Assembly (NCBI RefSeq): GCF_051401765.1
Contig: NW_027480600.1
Location: 186,001-250,000 of the forward strand
Direction of reading: 5' to 3'
Source of the DNA: Calliopsis andreniformis
Taxonomy: Eukaryota; Arthropoda; Insecta; Hymenoptera; Andrenidae
DNA: 64,000 nucleotides
Part shown: in pieces, positions 26,801 to 38,780 of the stretch
How the letters are laid out: each line of letters opens with the position of its first letter
Position numbering within the stretch: the first letter of the stretch is position 1
The notes under the pieces: generated by a model
What the model saw: only the letters and a program-made list of their open reading frames with translations
The model's database searches: none
What the model was told of the DNA's origin: nothing
Translations under genes and position numbers: made by a program

Positions 26801-28070
26801 CTCATCCTCAATTCTCAATTCTCAATCCTCAAACCTCAACCTTCAATCCTCAATAATCAATCCTCAATCCTCAATACTCAACCATCAATCCTCAATTCTC
26901 AATACTCAATAGAATATCCTGATTTCACAGTATTCAATACTCAAACCTCAATCCTCAACCCTCAGCCCTCATCCTCCATCCTCAATCCTCAATCCTCAAA
27001 CCTCAATCTTCAATCCTCAATACTCAATCATCAACCTTCAATCCTCAATACTCAACCTTCAATCCTCAATACTCAATCCTCAATCGTCAATTCTCATTCT
27101 TCAATCCTCAATACCCAATCCTCAATCCTCAATCCTGAATCCTCCATCCTCAATTCTCAATCCTCAATCATCTGTCCTCAGTCCGTAAACCTCAACCCTC
27201 AACCCTCAGCCCACACCCTCAATCCTCAATCCGGAATCCTCAATCCTCAATCTTCAATCCTCAATACTCTGTCTTCAATCCTCAATCCTCAATCCTCAAT
27301 CCTCAGTCCTCACTCCTCAATCATCAATCCTCAATCTTCAATACTCAATCCTGAATCCTCAATCCTCAATCCTCAATACTCAATCCTCAATCCTCATCCT
27401 TCAATCCTCAATACTCAATCTTCAATCCTCAATCCTCAATCCTCAATCCTCAATCCTCAATTCTCAATCCTCAATATTCAACACACAACCCTCAACCATC
27501 AATCCTCAATACTCAACCATCAATCCTCAATTCTCAATACTCAATAGAATACCCTGAACTCTCATCGTTCAATACTCAATCCACAAAAATCAATATTCTA
27601 ATCTCAACCCTCAAACATCAATCCTCAACACTCAATCCTCAACACTCAGTCCTCTCTCTTCAATCCTCCATCCTCAATCCTCAATCTTCAATCCTCAATA
27701 CTCAATCTTCAATCCTCAATCGTCAGTCCTCAAACCTCAATTCTGAATCCTCAATTCTGAATCCTCAATCTTCAGACATCAGTCCTCGACAATCAATTGT
27801 TAATCCTCAATCCTCAATAGAATATCCTCAATTCACAGTTTTCAATACTCGATACTCAATCTGCAATCTTCAAATCTCTATCCACAGACATTAATTCACA
27901 TCACTCAACCCTCAACACTCAGTCCCCAAACCTCAATCTTCAATCCTCAATCCTCAATCCTCAGTACTCAATCCTCAATCTTCAATCCTCAATAATCAAT
28001 CTTCAATCCTCAATCCTCAACCCTCAATCCTCAATCCTCAATCCTCAATCCTGAATCCTCAATCCTCAAT
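23844..28070 (+). repeat. Block Q', copy of 12,575-16,801
   Basis: An offset of 11,269 holds over nine module anchors (24175, 24440, 24656, 26170, 26498, 26694, 26910, 27545, 27818). The internal 726-bp duplication and its distinguishing base are preserved. I saw no difference in the places compared, which suggests a recent copy, ongoing homogenisation, or an assembly duplicate. The left edge follows CAGTGTTCAATCC at 23,855; the right edge is 28,070. Confidence 0.85.
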
Positions 28071-30091
28071 TCTCAATCCTCAATCCTCAATTCTCAATCC
28101 TCAATATTCAACACACAACCCTCAGCCACCAATCCTCAATACTCAACCATCAATCCTCAATTCTCAATGCTCAATAGAATACCCTGAATTCTCATCGTTC
28201 AATACTGAATCCACAAAAATCAATAATCAAATCTCAACCTTTAAACATCAATTCTCAACGCTCAATCCTCAACACTCAGCCCTCTCTCTTCAATCCTCCA
28301 TCCTCAATCCTCAAACCTCAATCTTCAATCCTCAATACTCAATCTTCAATCCTCAATCCTCAGTCCTCAAACCTCAATTCTGAATCCTCAACTCTGAATC
28401 CTCAATCTTCAGCCCTCAGTCCTCGACAATCAATTGTCAATCCTCAATCCTCTATAGTATATCCTCAATTCACAGTTTTCAATACCAGATACTCAATCGG
28501 CAATCTTCAAATCCCTATCCACAAACATTACTTCTCGTTACACAACCCTCAACACTCAGTCCCCAATCCTCAAACTTCAATCCTCAATCCTCAATCCTCA
28601 ATACTCAATCCTCAACCTTCAATCCACAATAATCAATCTTCGATTCTCAATCCTCAATCCTCAATCCTCAATCCCCAATCCTCAATCTTCAATATTCAAT
28701 CCTCCGTCCTCATTAGAATATCCTCAATTCTCAGTTTTCAATACTCAATCCCCAATCTTCAATCTTCAAATCTCAGTCTACAAACATCAATTCGCATCAC
28801 TCAACACTCAACCCTCAGTCCTCATCCTCAATTCTCAATTCTCAATCCTCAAACCTCAACCTTCAATCCTCAATAATCAATCCTCAATCCTCAATACTCA
28901 ACCATCAATCCTCAATTCTCAATACTCAATAGAATATCCTGATTTCACAGTATTCAATACTCAAACCTCAATCCTCAACCCTCAGCCTTCATCCTCCATC
29001 CTCAATCCTCAATCCTCAAACCTCAATCTTCAATCCTCAATACTCAATCATCAACCTTCAATCCTCAATACTCAATCTTCAATCCTCAATACTCAATCCT
29101 CAATCGTCAATTCTCATTCTTCAATCCTCAATACCCAATCCTCAATCCTCAATCCTGAATCCTCCATCCTCAATTCTCAATCCTCAATCATCTGTCCTCA
29201 GTCCGTAAACCTCAACCCTCAACCCTCAGCCCACACCCTCAATCCTCAATCCGGAATCCTCAATCCTCAATCTTCAATCCTCAATACTCTGTCTTCAATC
29301 CTCAATCCTCAATCCTCAATCCTCAGTCCTCACTCCTCAATCATCAATCCTCAATCTTCAATACTCAATCCTGAATCCTCAATCCTCAATCCTCAATACT
29401 CAATCCTCAATCCTCATCCTTCAATCCTCAATACTCAATCTTCAATCCTCAATCCTCAATCCTCAATCCTCAATCCTCAATTCTCAATCCTCAATATTCA
29501 ACACACAACCCTCAACCATCAATCCTCAATACTCAACCATCAATCCTCAATTCTCAGTACTCAATAGAATACCCTGAACTCTCATCGTTCAATACTCAAT
29601 CCACAAAAATCAATATTCTAATCTCAACCCTCAAACATCAATCCTCAACACTCAATCCTCAACACTCAGTCCTCTCTCTTCAATCCTCCATCCTCAATCC
29701 TCAATCTTCAATCCTCAATACTCAATCTTCAATCCTCAATCGTCAGTCCTCAAACCTCAATTCTGAATCCTCAATTCTGAATCCTCAATCTTCAGCCATC
29801 AGTCCTCGACAATCAATTGTTAATCCTCAATCCTCAATAGAATATCCTCAATTCACAGTTTTCAATACTCGATACTCAATCTGCAATCTTCAAATCTCTA
29901 TCCACAGACATTAATTCACATCACTCAACCCTCAACACTCAGTCCCCAAACCTCAATCTTCAATCCTCAATCCTCAATCCTCAGTACTCAATCCTCAATC
30001 TTCAATCCTCAATAATCAATCTTCAATCCTCAATCCTCAACCCTCAATCCTCAATCCTCAATCCTCAATCCTGAATCCTCAATCCTCAATA
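26600..30091 (+). repeat. 2,020-bp-spaced duplication across the Q'/P'' boundary
   Basis: The segment 26.61-28.07 kb (C 26694, D 26910, A 27545, B 27818) is repeated at 28.63-30.09 kb (C 28714, D 28930, A 29565, B 29838) at a constant 2,020 bp. Between them, about 28,071-28,626 holds one A''/B'' pair (28175/28455) resembling 21.05-21.6 kb (offset 7,036) but more diverged, for example TACCAGATAC versus TACCCGATAC. No gene seen. Confidence 0.8.
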
Positions 30092-33000
30092 CTCAATCTT
30101 CAATCCTCAATCCTCAATCCTCAATCCCCAATCCTCATTCTTCAATCCTCAATACCCAATCCTCAATATTTAATCCACAATCCTCAATCCTCAATTCTCA
30201 ATCCTCAATCCTCAGTCCTCAGTCCTCAAACCTCAATCCTAAACCCTCAGCCCTCATCCTCAATCCTCAATCCTTATTCCTCAATCCTCAACCTTCAATC
30301 CTCAATACACAATTTTCAATCCTCAATCCTCAATCCTCAATCCTCAATCCTCAATCCTCAGTCCTCACTCCTCAATCCTCAATCCTCAATCCTTATTCCT
30401 CAATCCTCAACCTTCAATCCTCAATACACAATTTTCAATCCTCAATCCTCAATCCTCAATCCTCAATCCTCAATCCTCAGTCCTCACTCCTCAATCATCA
30501 ATCCTCAATCTTCAATACTCAGTCCTCAATCCTCAATCCTCAATCCTCAATACTCAATCTTCAATCCTCAATCCTCATTCCTCAAACCTCAATCCTCAAC
30601 CCTCAGTCCTCAATCTTCAATACTCAATAATCAATCTCCAATCCTAGATCCTCAATCCCCAATCCTCAATCCTTAATCCTCAATCTTCAATCCTCAATCC
30701 CCAGTCCTCAATCTTCAATCCTCAATGCTCAATCCTCAATCCTCAATCCTCAGTCATCAGTCCTCAATCCTCAATCCTCAAACCTCAATCCTCAACCGTC
30801 AGACCTCGTCCTCAAACCTCAATCCCGAATCCTCAATCCTGAATCGTCAATCTTCAGCCCACAGTCCTCAACAATCAATTTTCAATCCTCAGTCCTCATT
30901 AGAATATCCTCAATTCTCAGTTTTCAATACTCAATCCCCAATCTTCAATCTTCAAATCTCAGTCTACAAACATCATTTCGCATCACTCAGCACTCAACAC
31001 TCAGTCCTCAATCTTCAGTCCTCAATCCTCAATCCTCAATCTTCTATCCTCAATACTCAATCTTCAATCCTCAATCCTCAATTCTCAATCCTCAGTCCTC
31101 AATCCTCAATCGCCAATCCTCAATCCCCAATCCTCAATCTTCAATCCTCAATCCTCAATCCTCAATCATCAATACTCAATGTTCAATTCTCAATACTCAA
31201 CCTTCAATCCTCAACCCTCTATCCTCAATCCACAATCCTCAATCCTCAATCATCAACCTTCAATCCTCAATACTCAATATTCAATCCTCAATACTCAATC
31301 CTCAATCACCAATCCTCAATCTTCAATCCTCAATGCTCAATCCTCAATCCTCAATCCTCAGTCCTCAATCCTCAATCCTCAATCCTCAATCCTCAATCTT
31401 TAATCCTCAATACTCAATCTTCAATCCTCAATCCTCAATTCTCAATCGTCAATACTCAATCCTCGATCGCCAATCCTCAATCCCCAATCCTCAATCTTCA
31501 ATCCTCAATCCTCAATCCTCAATCCTCATCGTTCAATCCTCAATACTCAATCTTCAATCCTCAATCCTCAATCCTCAATCCTCAATCCTCAATTCTCAAT
31601 CCTCAATATTCAACACATAACCCTCAACCATCAATCCTCAATACTCAACCATCAATCCTCAATTCTCAATACTCAATAGAATACCCTGAATTCTCATCGT
31701 TCAATGCTCAATCCACAAAAATCAATAATCTGACCTCAACCCTCAAACATCAATCCTCAACACTCAATCCTCAACACTCAGTGCTCTCTCTTCAATCCTC
31801 CATCCTCAATCCTCAATCTTCAATCCTCAATACTCAATCTTCAATCCTCAATCGTCAGTCCTCAAACCTCAATTCTGAATCCTCAATTCTGAATCCTCAA
31901 TCTTCAGCCCTCAGTACTCGACAATCAATTGTCAATCCTCAATCCTCAATAGAATATCCTCAATTCACAGTTTTCAATACTCGATACTCAATCTGCAATC
32001 TTCAAATCTCTATCCACAAACATTAATTCTCATCACTCAACCCTCAACACTCAGTCCCCAAACCTCAATCTTCAATCCTCAATCCTCAATCCTCAATACT
32101 CAATCCTCAATCTTCAATCCTCAATAGTCAATCTTCAATCCTCAATCCTCAACCCTCAATCCTCAATCCTCAATCCTCAATCCTCAATCCTCAATCCTCA
32201 ATACTCAATCTTCAATCCTCAATCCTCAATCCTCAATCCTCAATCCTCATTCTTCAATCCTCAATACCCAATCCTCAATCTTTAATCCTCAATCCTCAAT
32301 CCTCAATTCTCAATCCTCAATCCTCAGTCCTCAGTCCTCAAACCTCATTCCTAAACCCTCAGCCCTCATCCTCAATCCTCAATCCTTATTCCTCAGTCCT
32401 CAACTTTCAATCCTCAATACACAATTTTCAATCCTCAATCCTCAATCCTCAATCCTCAATCCTAAATCCTCAATCATCAATCCTCAATCTTCAATACTCA
32501 ATCCTCAATCCTCAATCCTGAATCCTCAATACTAAACCATCAATCCTCAATTCTCAATACTCAATAGAACATCCTGAATTCTCAGGATTCAATACTAAAA
32601 CCTCAAACCTCAAACCTCAGCCATCATCCTCAATCCTCAATCCTCAATCGTCAATCCTCAACCTTCAATCCTCAACACCCAACCTTCAACCCTCAATCCC
32701 CAATCCTCAATCGTCAATCCGCAATCCGCAATCCTCAGTCATCAATCCTCAATCCCCAATCCTCAGTCATCAATCCTCAAACCTCAGTCCCCATCCACAA
32801 TTCTCAATCCTCAACCCTCAATCCTCAAACCACAATCCTCAACTGTCAGTCCTCGTCCTCAATCCTCAACCCTCAATCCTCAATCCTCAATCTTCAATCA
32901 TCAATACTCAATCTTCAATCCTCAATCCTCAATCCTCAATCCTCATTCCTCAATCCTCAATCTTCAGTCCTCAATACTCAATCTTCAATCCTCAATACTC

Positions 33001-33818
33001 AATCCTCAATCCTCAACATTCAATCCTCATTACTCAATCTTCAATCCTCAATCCGCAATCATCAATCCTCAATCCCCAATCCTCAGTCATCAATCCTCAA
33101 ACCTCAGTCCCCATCCACAATTCTCAATCCTCAACCATCAATCCTCAAACCACAATCCTCAACTGTCAGTCCTCGTCCTCAATCCTCAACCCTCAATCCT
33201 CAATCCTCAATCTTCAATCATCAATACTCAATCTTCAATCCTCAATCCTCAATACTCAATCCTCATTCCTCAAACCTCAATCCTCAACCCTCAGTCCTTA
33301 TCCTCAATTCTCAATTCTCAATCCTCAATCCTCAATCCTCAATCTTCAATCCTCAATAATCAATTTTCAATCCTAGATACTCAATCCCCAATCCTCAATC
33401 CTTAATCCTCAATCTTCAATCCTCAATACTCAATCTTCAATCCTTAGTCCTCAGTCCACAATCCTCAATTCTGAATTCTCAATCCTGAATCCTCAATCTT
33501 CAGCACTCAGTCCTCAACAATCAGTTGTGAATTCTCAATCCTCAATAGAATATCACCAATTCACAGTTTTCAATACTCAATGCTCAATCTGCAATCATCA
33601 AATATCTAACCACAAACATCAATTCTCATTACACAACCCTCAACACTCAGATCCCAATCCTCAATCTTCAATCCTCAATCCTCAATCCTCAATCCTCAAT
33701 CCTCAATCTTCAATCATCAATACTCAATCATCAATCCTCAATTCTCAATACTCAATCCTCAATTCTCAATCCTCAATATTCAACACACAACCCTCAACCA
33801 CCAATACTCAATACTCAA
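28627..33818 (+). repeat. Copy of 15.34-20.53 kb (13,289-bp spacing)
   Basis: An offset of 13,289 holds for anchors 28714, 28930, 29565, 29838, 30900, 31677, 31950, 32565 and 33546. Few differences were seen over about 5.2 kb: CAGTATTGAATCC versus CAATATTCAATCC near 28,692, CAGCCCTCATCC versus CAGCCTTCATCC near 28,985, ACTCAACCTTC versus ACTCAATCTTC near 29,065, and CTAGATCC versus CTAGATAC near 33,375. The right end is at about 33,813-33,819, where the sequence jumps back to the 30.09-kb equivalent. Confidence 0.85.
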
Positions 33819-35850
33819 TCTTCAATCCTCAATCCTCAATCCTCAATCCCCAATCCTCATTCTTCAATCCTCAATACCCAATCCTCAATATTTAATCCAC
33901 AATCCTCAATCCTCAATTCTCAATCCTCAATCCTCAGTCCTCAGTCCTCAAACCTCAATCCTAAACCCTCAGCCCTCATCCTCAATCCTCAATCCTTATT
34001 CCTCAATCCTCAACCTTCAATCCTCAATACACAATTTTCAATCCTCAATCCTCAATCCTCAATCCTCAATCCTCAATCCTCAGTCCTCACTCCTCAATCC
34101 TCAATCCTCAATCCTTATTCCTCAATCCTCAACCTTCAATCCTCAATACACAATTTTCAATCCTCAATCCTCAATCCTCAATCCTCAATCCTCAATCCTC
34201 AGTCCTCACTCCTCAATCATCAATCCTCAATCTTCAATACTCAGTCCTCAATCCTCAATCCTCAATCCTCAATACTCAATCTTCAATCCTCAATCCTCAT
34301 TCCTCAAACCTCAATCCTCAACCCTCAGTCCTCAATCTTCAATACTCAATAATCAATCTCCAATCCTAGATCCTCAATCCCCAATCCTCAATCCTTAATC
34401 CTCAATCTTCAATCCTCAATCCCCAGTCCTCAATCTTCAATCCTCAATGCTCAATCCTCAATCCTCAATCCTCAGTCATCAGTCCTCAATCCTCAATCCT
34501 CAAACCTCAATCCTCAACCGTCAGACCTCGTCCTCAAACCTCAATCCCGAATCCTCAATCCTGAATCGTCAATCTTCAGCCCACAGTCCTCAACAATCAA
34601 TTTTCAATCCTCAGTCCTCATTAGAATATCCTCAATTCTCAGTTTTCAATACTCAATCCCCAATCTTCAATCTTCAAATCTCAGTCTACAAACATCATTT
34701 CGCATCACTCAGCACTCAACACTCAGTCCTCAATCTTCAGTCCTCAATCCTCAATCCTCAATCTTCTATCCTCAATACTCAATCTTCAATCCTCAATCCT
34801 CAATTCTCAATCCTCAGTCCTCAATCCTCAATCGCCAATCCTCAATCCCCAATCCTCAATCTTCAATCCTCAATCCTCAATCCTCAATCATCAATACTCA
34901 ATGTTCAATTCTCAATACTCAACCTTCAATCCTCAACCCTCTATCCTCAATCCACAATCCTCAATCCTCAATCATCAACCTTCAATCCTCAATACTCAAT
35001 ATTCAATCCTCAATACTCAATCCTCAATCACCAATCCTCAATCTTCAATCCTCAATGCTCAATCCTCAATCCTCAATCCTCAGTCCTCAATCCTCAATCC
35101 TCAATCCTCAATCCTCAATCTTTAATCCTCAATACTCAATCTTCAATCCTCAATCCTCAATTCTCAATCGTCAATACTCAATCCTCGATCGCCAATCCTC
35201 AATCCCCAATCCTCAATCTTCAATCCTCAATCCTCAATCCTCAATCCTCATCGTTCAATCCTCAATACTCAATCTTCAATCCTCAATCCTCAATCCTCAA
35301 TCCTCAATCCTCAATTCTCAATCCTCAATATTCAACACATAACCCTCAACCATCAATCCTCAATACTCAACCATCAATCCTCAATTCTCAATACTCAATA
35401 GAATACCCTGAATTCTCATCGTTCAATGCTCAATCCACAAAAATCAATAATCTGACCTCAACCCTCAAACATCAATCCTCAACACTCAATCCTCAACACT
35501 CAGTGCTCTCTCTTCAATCCTCCATCCTCAATCCTCAATCTTCAATCCTCAATACTCAATCTTCAATCCTCAATCGTCAGTCCTCAAACCTCAATTCTGA
35601 ATCCTCAATTCTGAATCCTCAATCTTCAGCCCTCAGTACTCGACAATCAATTGTCAATCCTCAATCCTCAATAGAATATCCTCAATTCACAGTTTTCAAT
35701 ACTCGATACTCAATCTGCAATCTTCAAATCTCTATCCACAAACATTAATTCTCATCACTCAACCCTCAACACTCAGTCCCCAAACCTCAATCTTCAATCC
35801 TCAATCCTCAATCCTCAATACTCAATCCTCAATCTTCAATCCTCAATACT
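30091..35850 (+). repeat. 3,722-bp tandem duplication (second unit partial)
   Basis: The unit 30,091-33,812 is followed directly by a partial second unit, 33,813 to about 35,848, at a constant offset of 3,722 (C 30900/34622, A 31677/35399, B 31950/35672). I found no base difference in the stretches compared, including the 1.3-kb stop-free stretch at 30725 and 34447. The right end is marked by CAATAGTCAATC (32,126) against CAATACTCAATC (35,848). 3,722 is not a multiple of 7. This looks like the youngest event in the window. No gene seen. Confidence 0.85.
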
Positions 35851-38780
35851 CAATCTTCAATCCTCAATCCTCAATCCTCAATCCACAATCCTCATTCTTC
35901 AATCCTCAATACGCAATCCTCAATCTTCAATCCTCAATCCTCAATCCTCAATTCTCAATCCTCAATCCTCAGTCCTCAGTCCTCAAACCTCAATCCTCAA
36001 CCGTCAGCCCTCATCCTCAATCCTCAATCCTCTATCCTCAATCCTCAACATTCAATCCTCGATATTCAATCCTCAATCCTCAATCCTCAGTCCTCAAACC
36101 TTAATGCTGAATCCTCAATCCTCAATCCTCAGCCCTCAGTCCTCAAACCTGCATCCTCAACCCTCAGCCCTCATCCTCAATCCTCAATCCTCAATCCTAA
36201 ATCCTCAATCTTCCATCCTCAATACTCAATCTTCAATCCTCAATCCCCTGTCCTCAAACCTCAATTCTGAATCCTCAATCCTGAATCCTCATTCTTCAGC
36301 CCTCAGTCCTCAACAATCAGTTGTCAATCCTCAATCCTCAATAGAATATCCTCAATTCACAGCTTTCAATACTCAATACTCAAACTGCAATCTTCAAATC
36401 TCTATTCACAAACATCAATTCTCATCACTCAACCCTCAAAACTCCGTCCCCAATCCTCAATCTTCAATCCTCAATCGTGAATCCTCACTCCTCAATCCTC
36501 AATCCTCAATCCTCGTTCCTCAAACCTCAATCCTCAACCCTCAGTCCTCATCCTCAATTCTCAATTCTCAATTCTCAATCCTCAATCCTCAGTTCTCAAT
36601 CCTCAATCCTCAATCCTCAAACACCAAACCTCAACCGTCAGTCCTCGTCCTCAAACCTCAACCCTCAATCCTCCATCCTCAATCTTCAATCATCAATACT
36701 CAATCTTCAATCCTCAATCCTCAATCCTCAATCCTCAATCCTCAATCCTCAATATTCAACGCACAACTCTCAACCATCAATCCTCAATACTCAACCATCA
36801 ATCCTCAGTTCTCAATACTCAATAGAATATCCTGAATTCTCATGGTTCAATACTCAAACCGCAATATTCAATAATCAAATCTCAATCCTCAAACATCAAT
36901 ACTCAATACTCAACCCTCAACGCTCAGTACTCTCTCTTCAATCCTCAATCCTCAATCCTCAATCTTCAATCCTCAACACTCAATCTTCAATCGTCAATCC
37001 TCAATTCTCAATCCTCAATCCTCAATCATCAATCCTCAATCCTCAATCCTCAATCCTCAGTCCTCCAACCTCAATCCTGAATCCTCAACCGTGAATCCTC
37101 AATCTTCAGCACTCAGTCCTCAACAATCAGTTGTCAATCCTCAATCCTCAATAGAATATCATCAATTCACAGTTTTCAATACTCAGTACTCATTCTGCAA
37201 TCTTCAAATCTCTATTCACAAACATCAATTCTCATCACTCAACCCTCTACACTCCGTCCCCAATCCTCAATCTTCAATCCTCAATCCTCAATCCTCAACC
37301 CTCAATCCTCAATCCTCAATTTTCAAACCTCAATAATCAATCTTCAATCCTCAATCCTCAATCCTCATTCTTCAATCCTCAATCCACAATACTCAATCCA
37401 CAATCTTCAATCCTCAATACTCAATATTCAATCCTCAATCCTCAACCCTCAATTCTCAATCCTCAATCCTGAGTCCTCAGCCCCCAAACCTCAATCCTCA
37501 ACCCTCAGCCCTCATCCTCAATCCTCAATCCTCAATCCTAAATCCTCAATCTTCCATCCTCAATACTCAATCTTCAATCCTCAATCCCCTGTCCTCAAAC
37601 ATCAGTTCTGAATCCTCAATCCTGAATCCTCAATCTTCTGCCCTCAGTCCTCAACAATCAGTTGTCAATCCTCAATCCTCAATAGAATATCCTCAATTCA
37701 CAGTTTTCAATACTCAATACTCAAACTGCAATCTTCAAATCTCTATCCACAAACATCAATTCTCATCACGCAACCCTCAACACTCAGTACTCAATGTTCA
37801 AACCTGAATCCTCAATCCTCAATCGTCAATCCTCATTCTTCAATCCTGAATACCCAATCCTCAATCTTCAACTCTCAGTCGTGAATCCTCACTCCTCAAT
37901 CTTCAATCCTCAATCCTCGTTCCTCAAACCTCAATCCTCAACCCTCAGTCCTCATCCTCAATTCTCAATTCTCAATTCTCAATCCTCAATCCTCAATCCT
38001 CAATCCTCAATATTCAATCCTCAATAATCAATCTCCAATACTAGATCCTCAATCCCCAATCCTCAATCCTTAATCCTCAATCCTCAATCCTCAATCCTCA
38101 ATCCTCAATCTTCAATCCTCAATCCTCAATCCTCAATCCTCAATCTTAATATTCAATCCTCAATACTCAATCTTCAATCCTCAATCCTGAATCCTCAATC
38201 CTCACTCTTCAATCCTCAATACCGAATCCTCAATCTTCAATCCTCATTCCTCAATACTCAATTTCAATCCTCAATCCTCAATTTTCAATCCTCAATACCC
38301 TATCCTCAATCTTCAATCCTCAATCCTCAATCCTCAATCCTAAATCCTCAATAGTCAATCCTCAATCTTCAACCCTCAGTGCCAAATACTCAATCTTGTA
38401 TACTCAATCCTCAATCCTCAAACTTTAATCCTCAATACTCAATCTTCAATCCTCAATCCTCAGTCCTCAATAATCAATCCTCATTCTTCAATCCTCAATA
38501 CCCAATCCTCAATCTTCAATCCTCAATCCTCAATCCTCAATTCTCAATCCTCAATCCTCAATCCTCAGACTTCAGACATCAATACTCAACCCACAGTCCT
38601 CGTCCTCAATCCACAACCCTCAATCCTCAATCCTCAATCTTCAATCATTAATATTCAATCTTCAATCCACAATCCTCAATCCTCAATCCTCAATCCTCAA
38701 CCCTCAAGCCTCTACGTTCAATCCTCAATACCCAATCCTCAGTCTTCAATCCTCAATCCTCAATCCTCAATCCTCAATCC
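35850..38780 (+). repeat. Transitional array between subfamilies I and II
   Basis: B anchors are at 36342, 37152 and 37683 and an A variant at 36823. A 1,341-bp-spaced duplication links 36.19-36.46 kb with 37.53-37.79 kb (CCTAAATCC at 36196/37537; B at 36342/37683), including the rare CAATCCCCTGTCC and the CAAACTGCAATC variant of B. The part at 36,477 recurs at 37,881. C and D modules stop before this region, while the CAGATCTC form of B begins after it. No gene seen. Confidence 0.75.
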
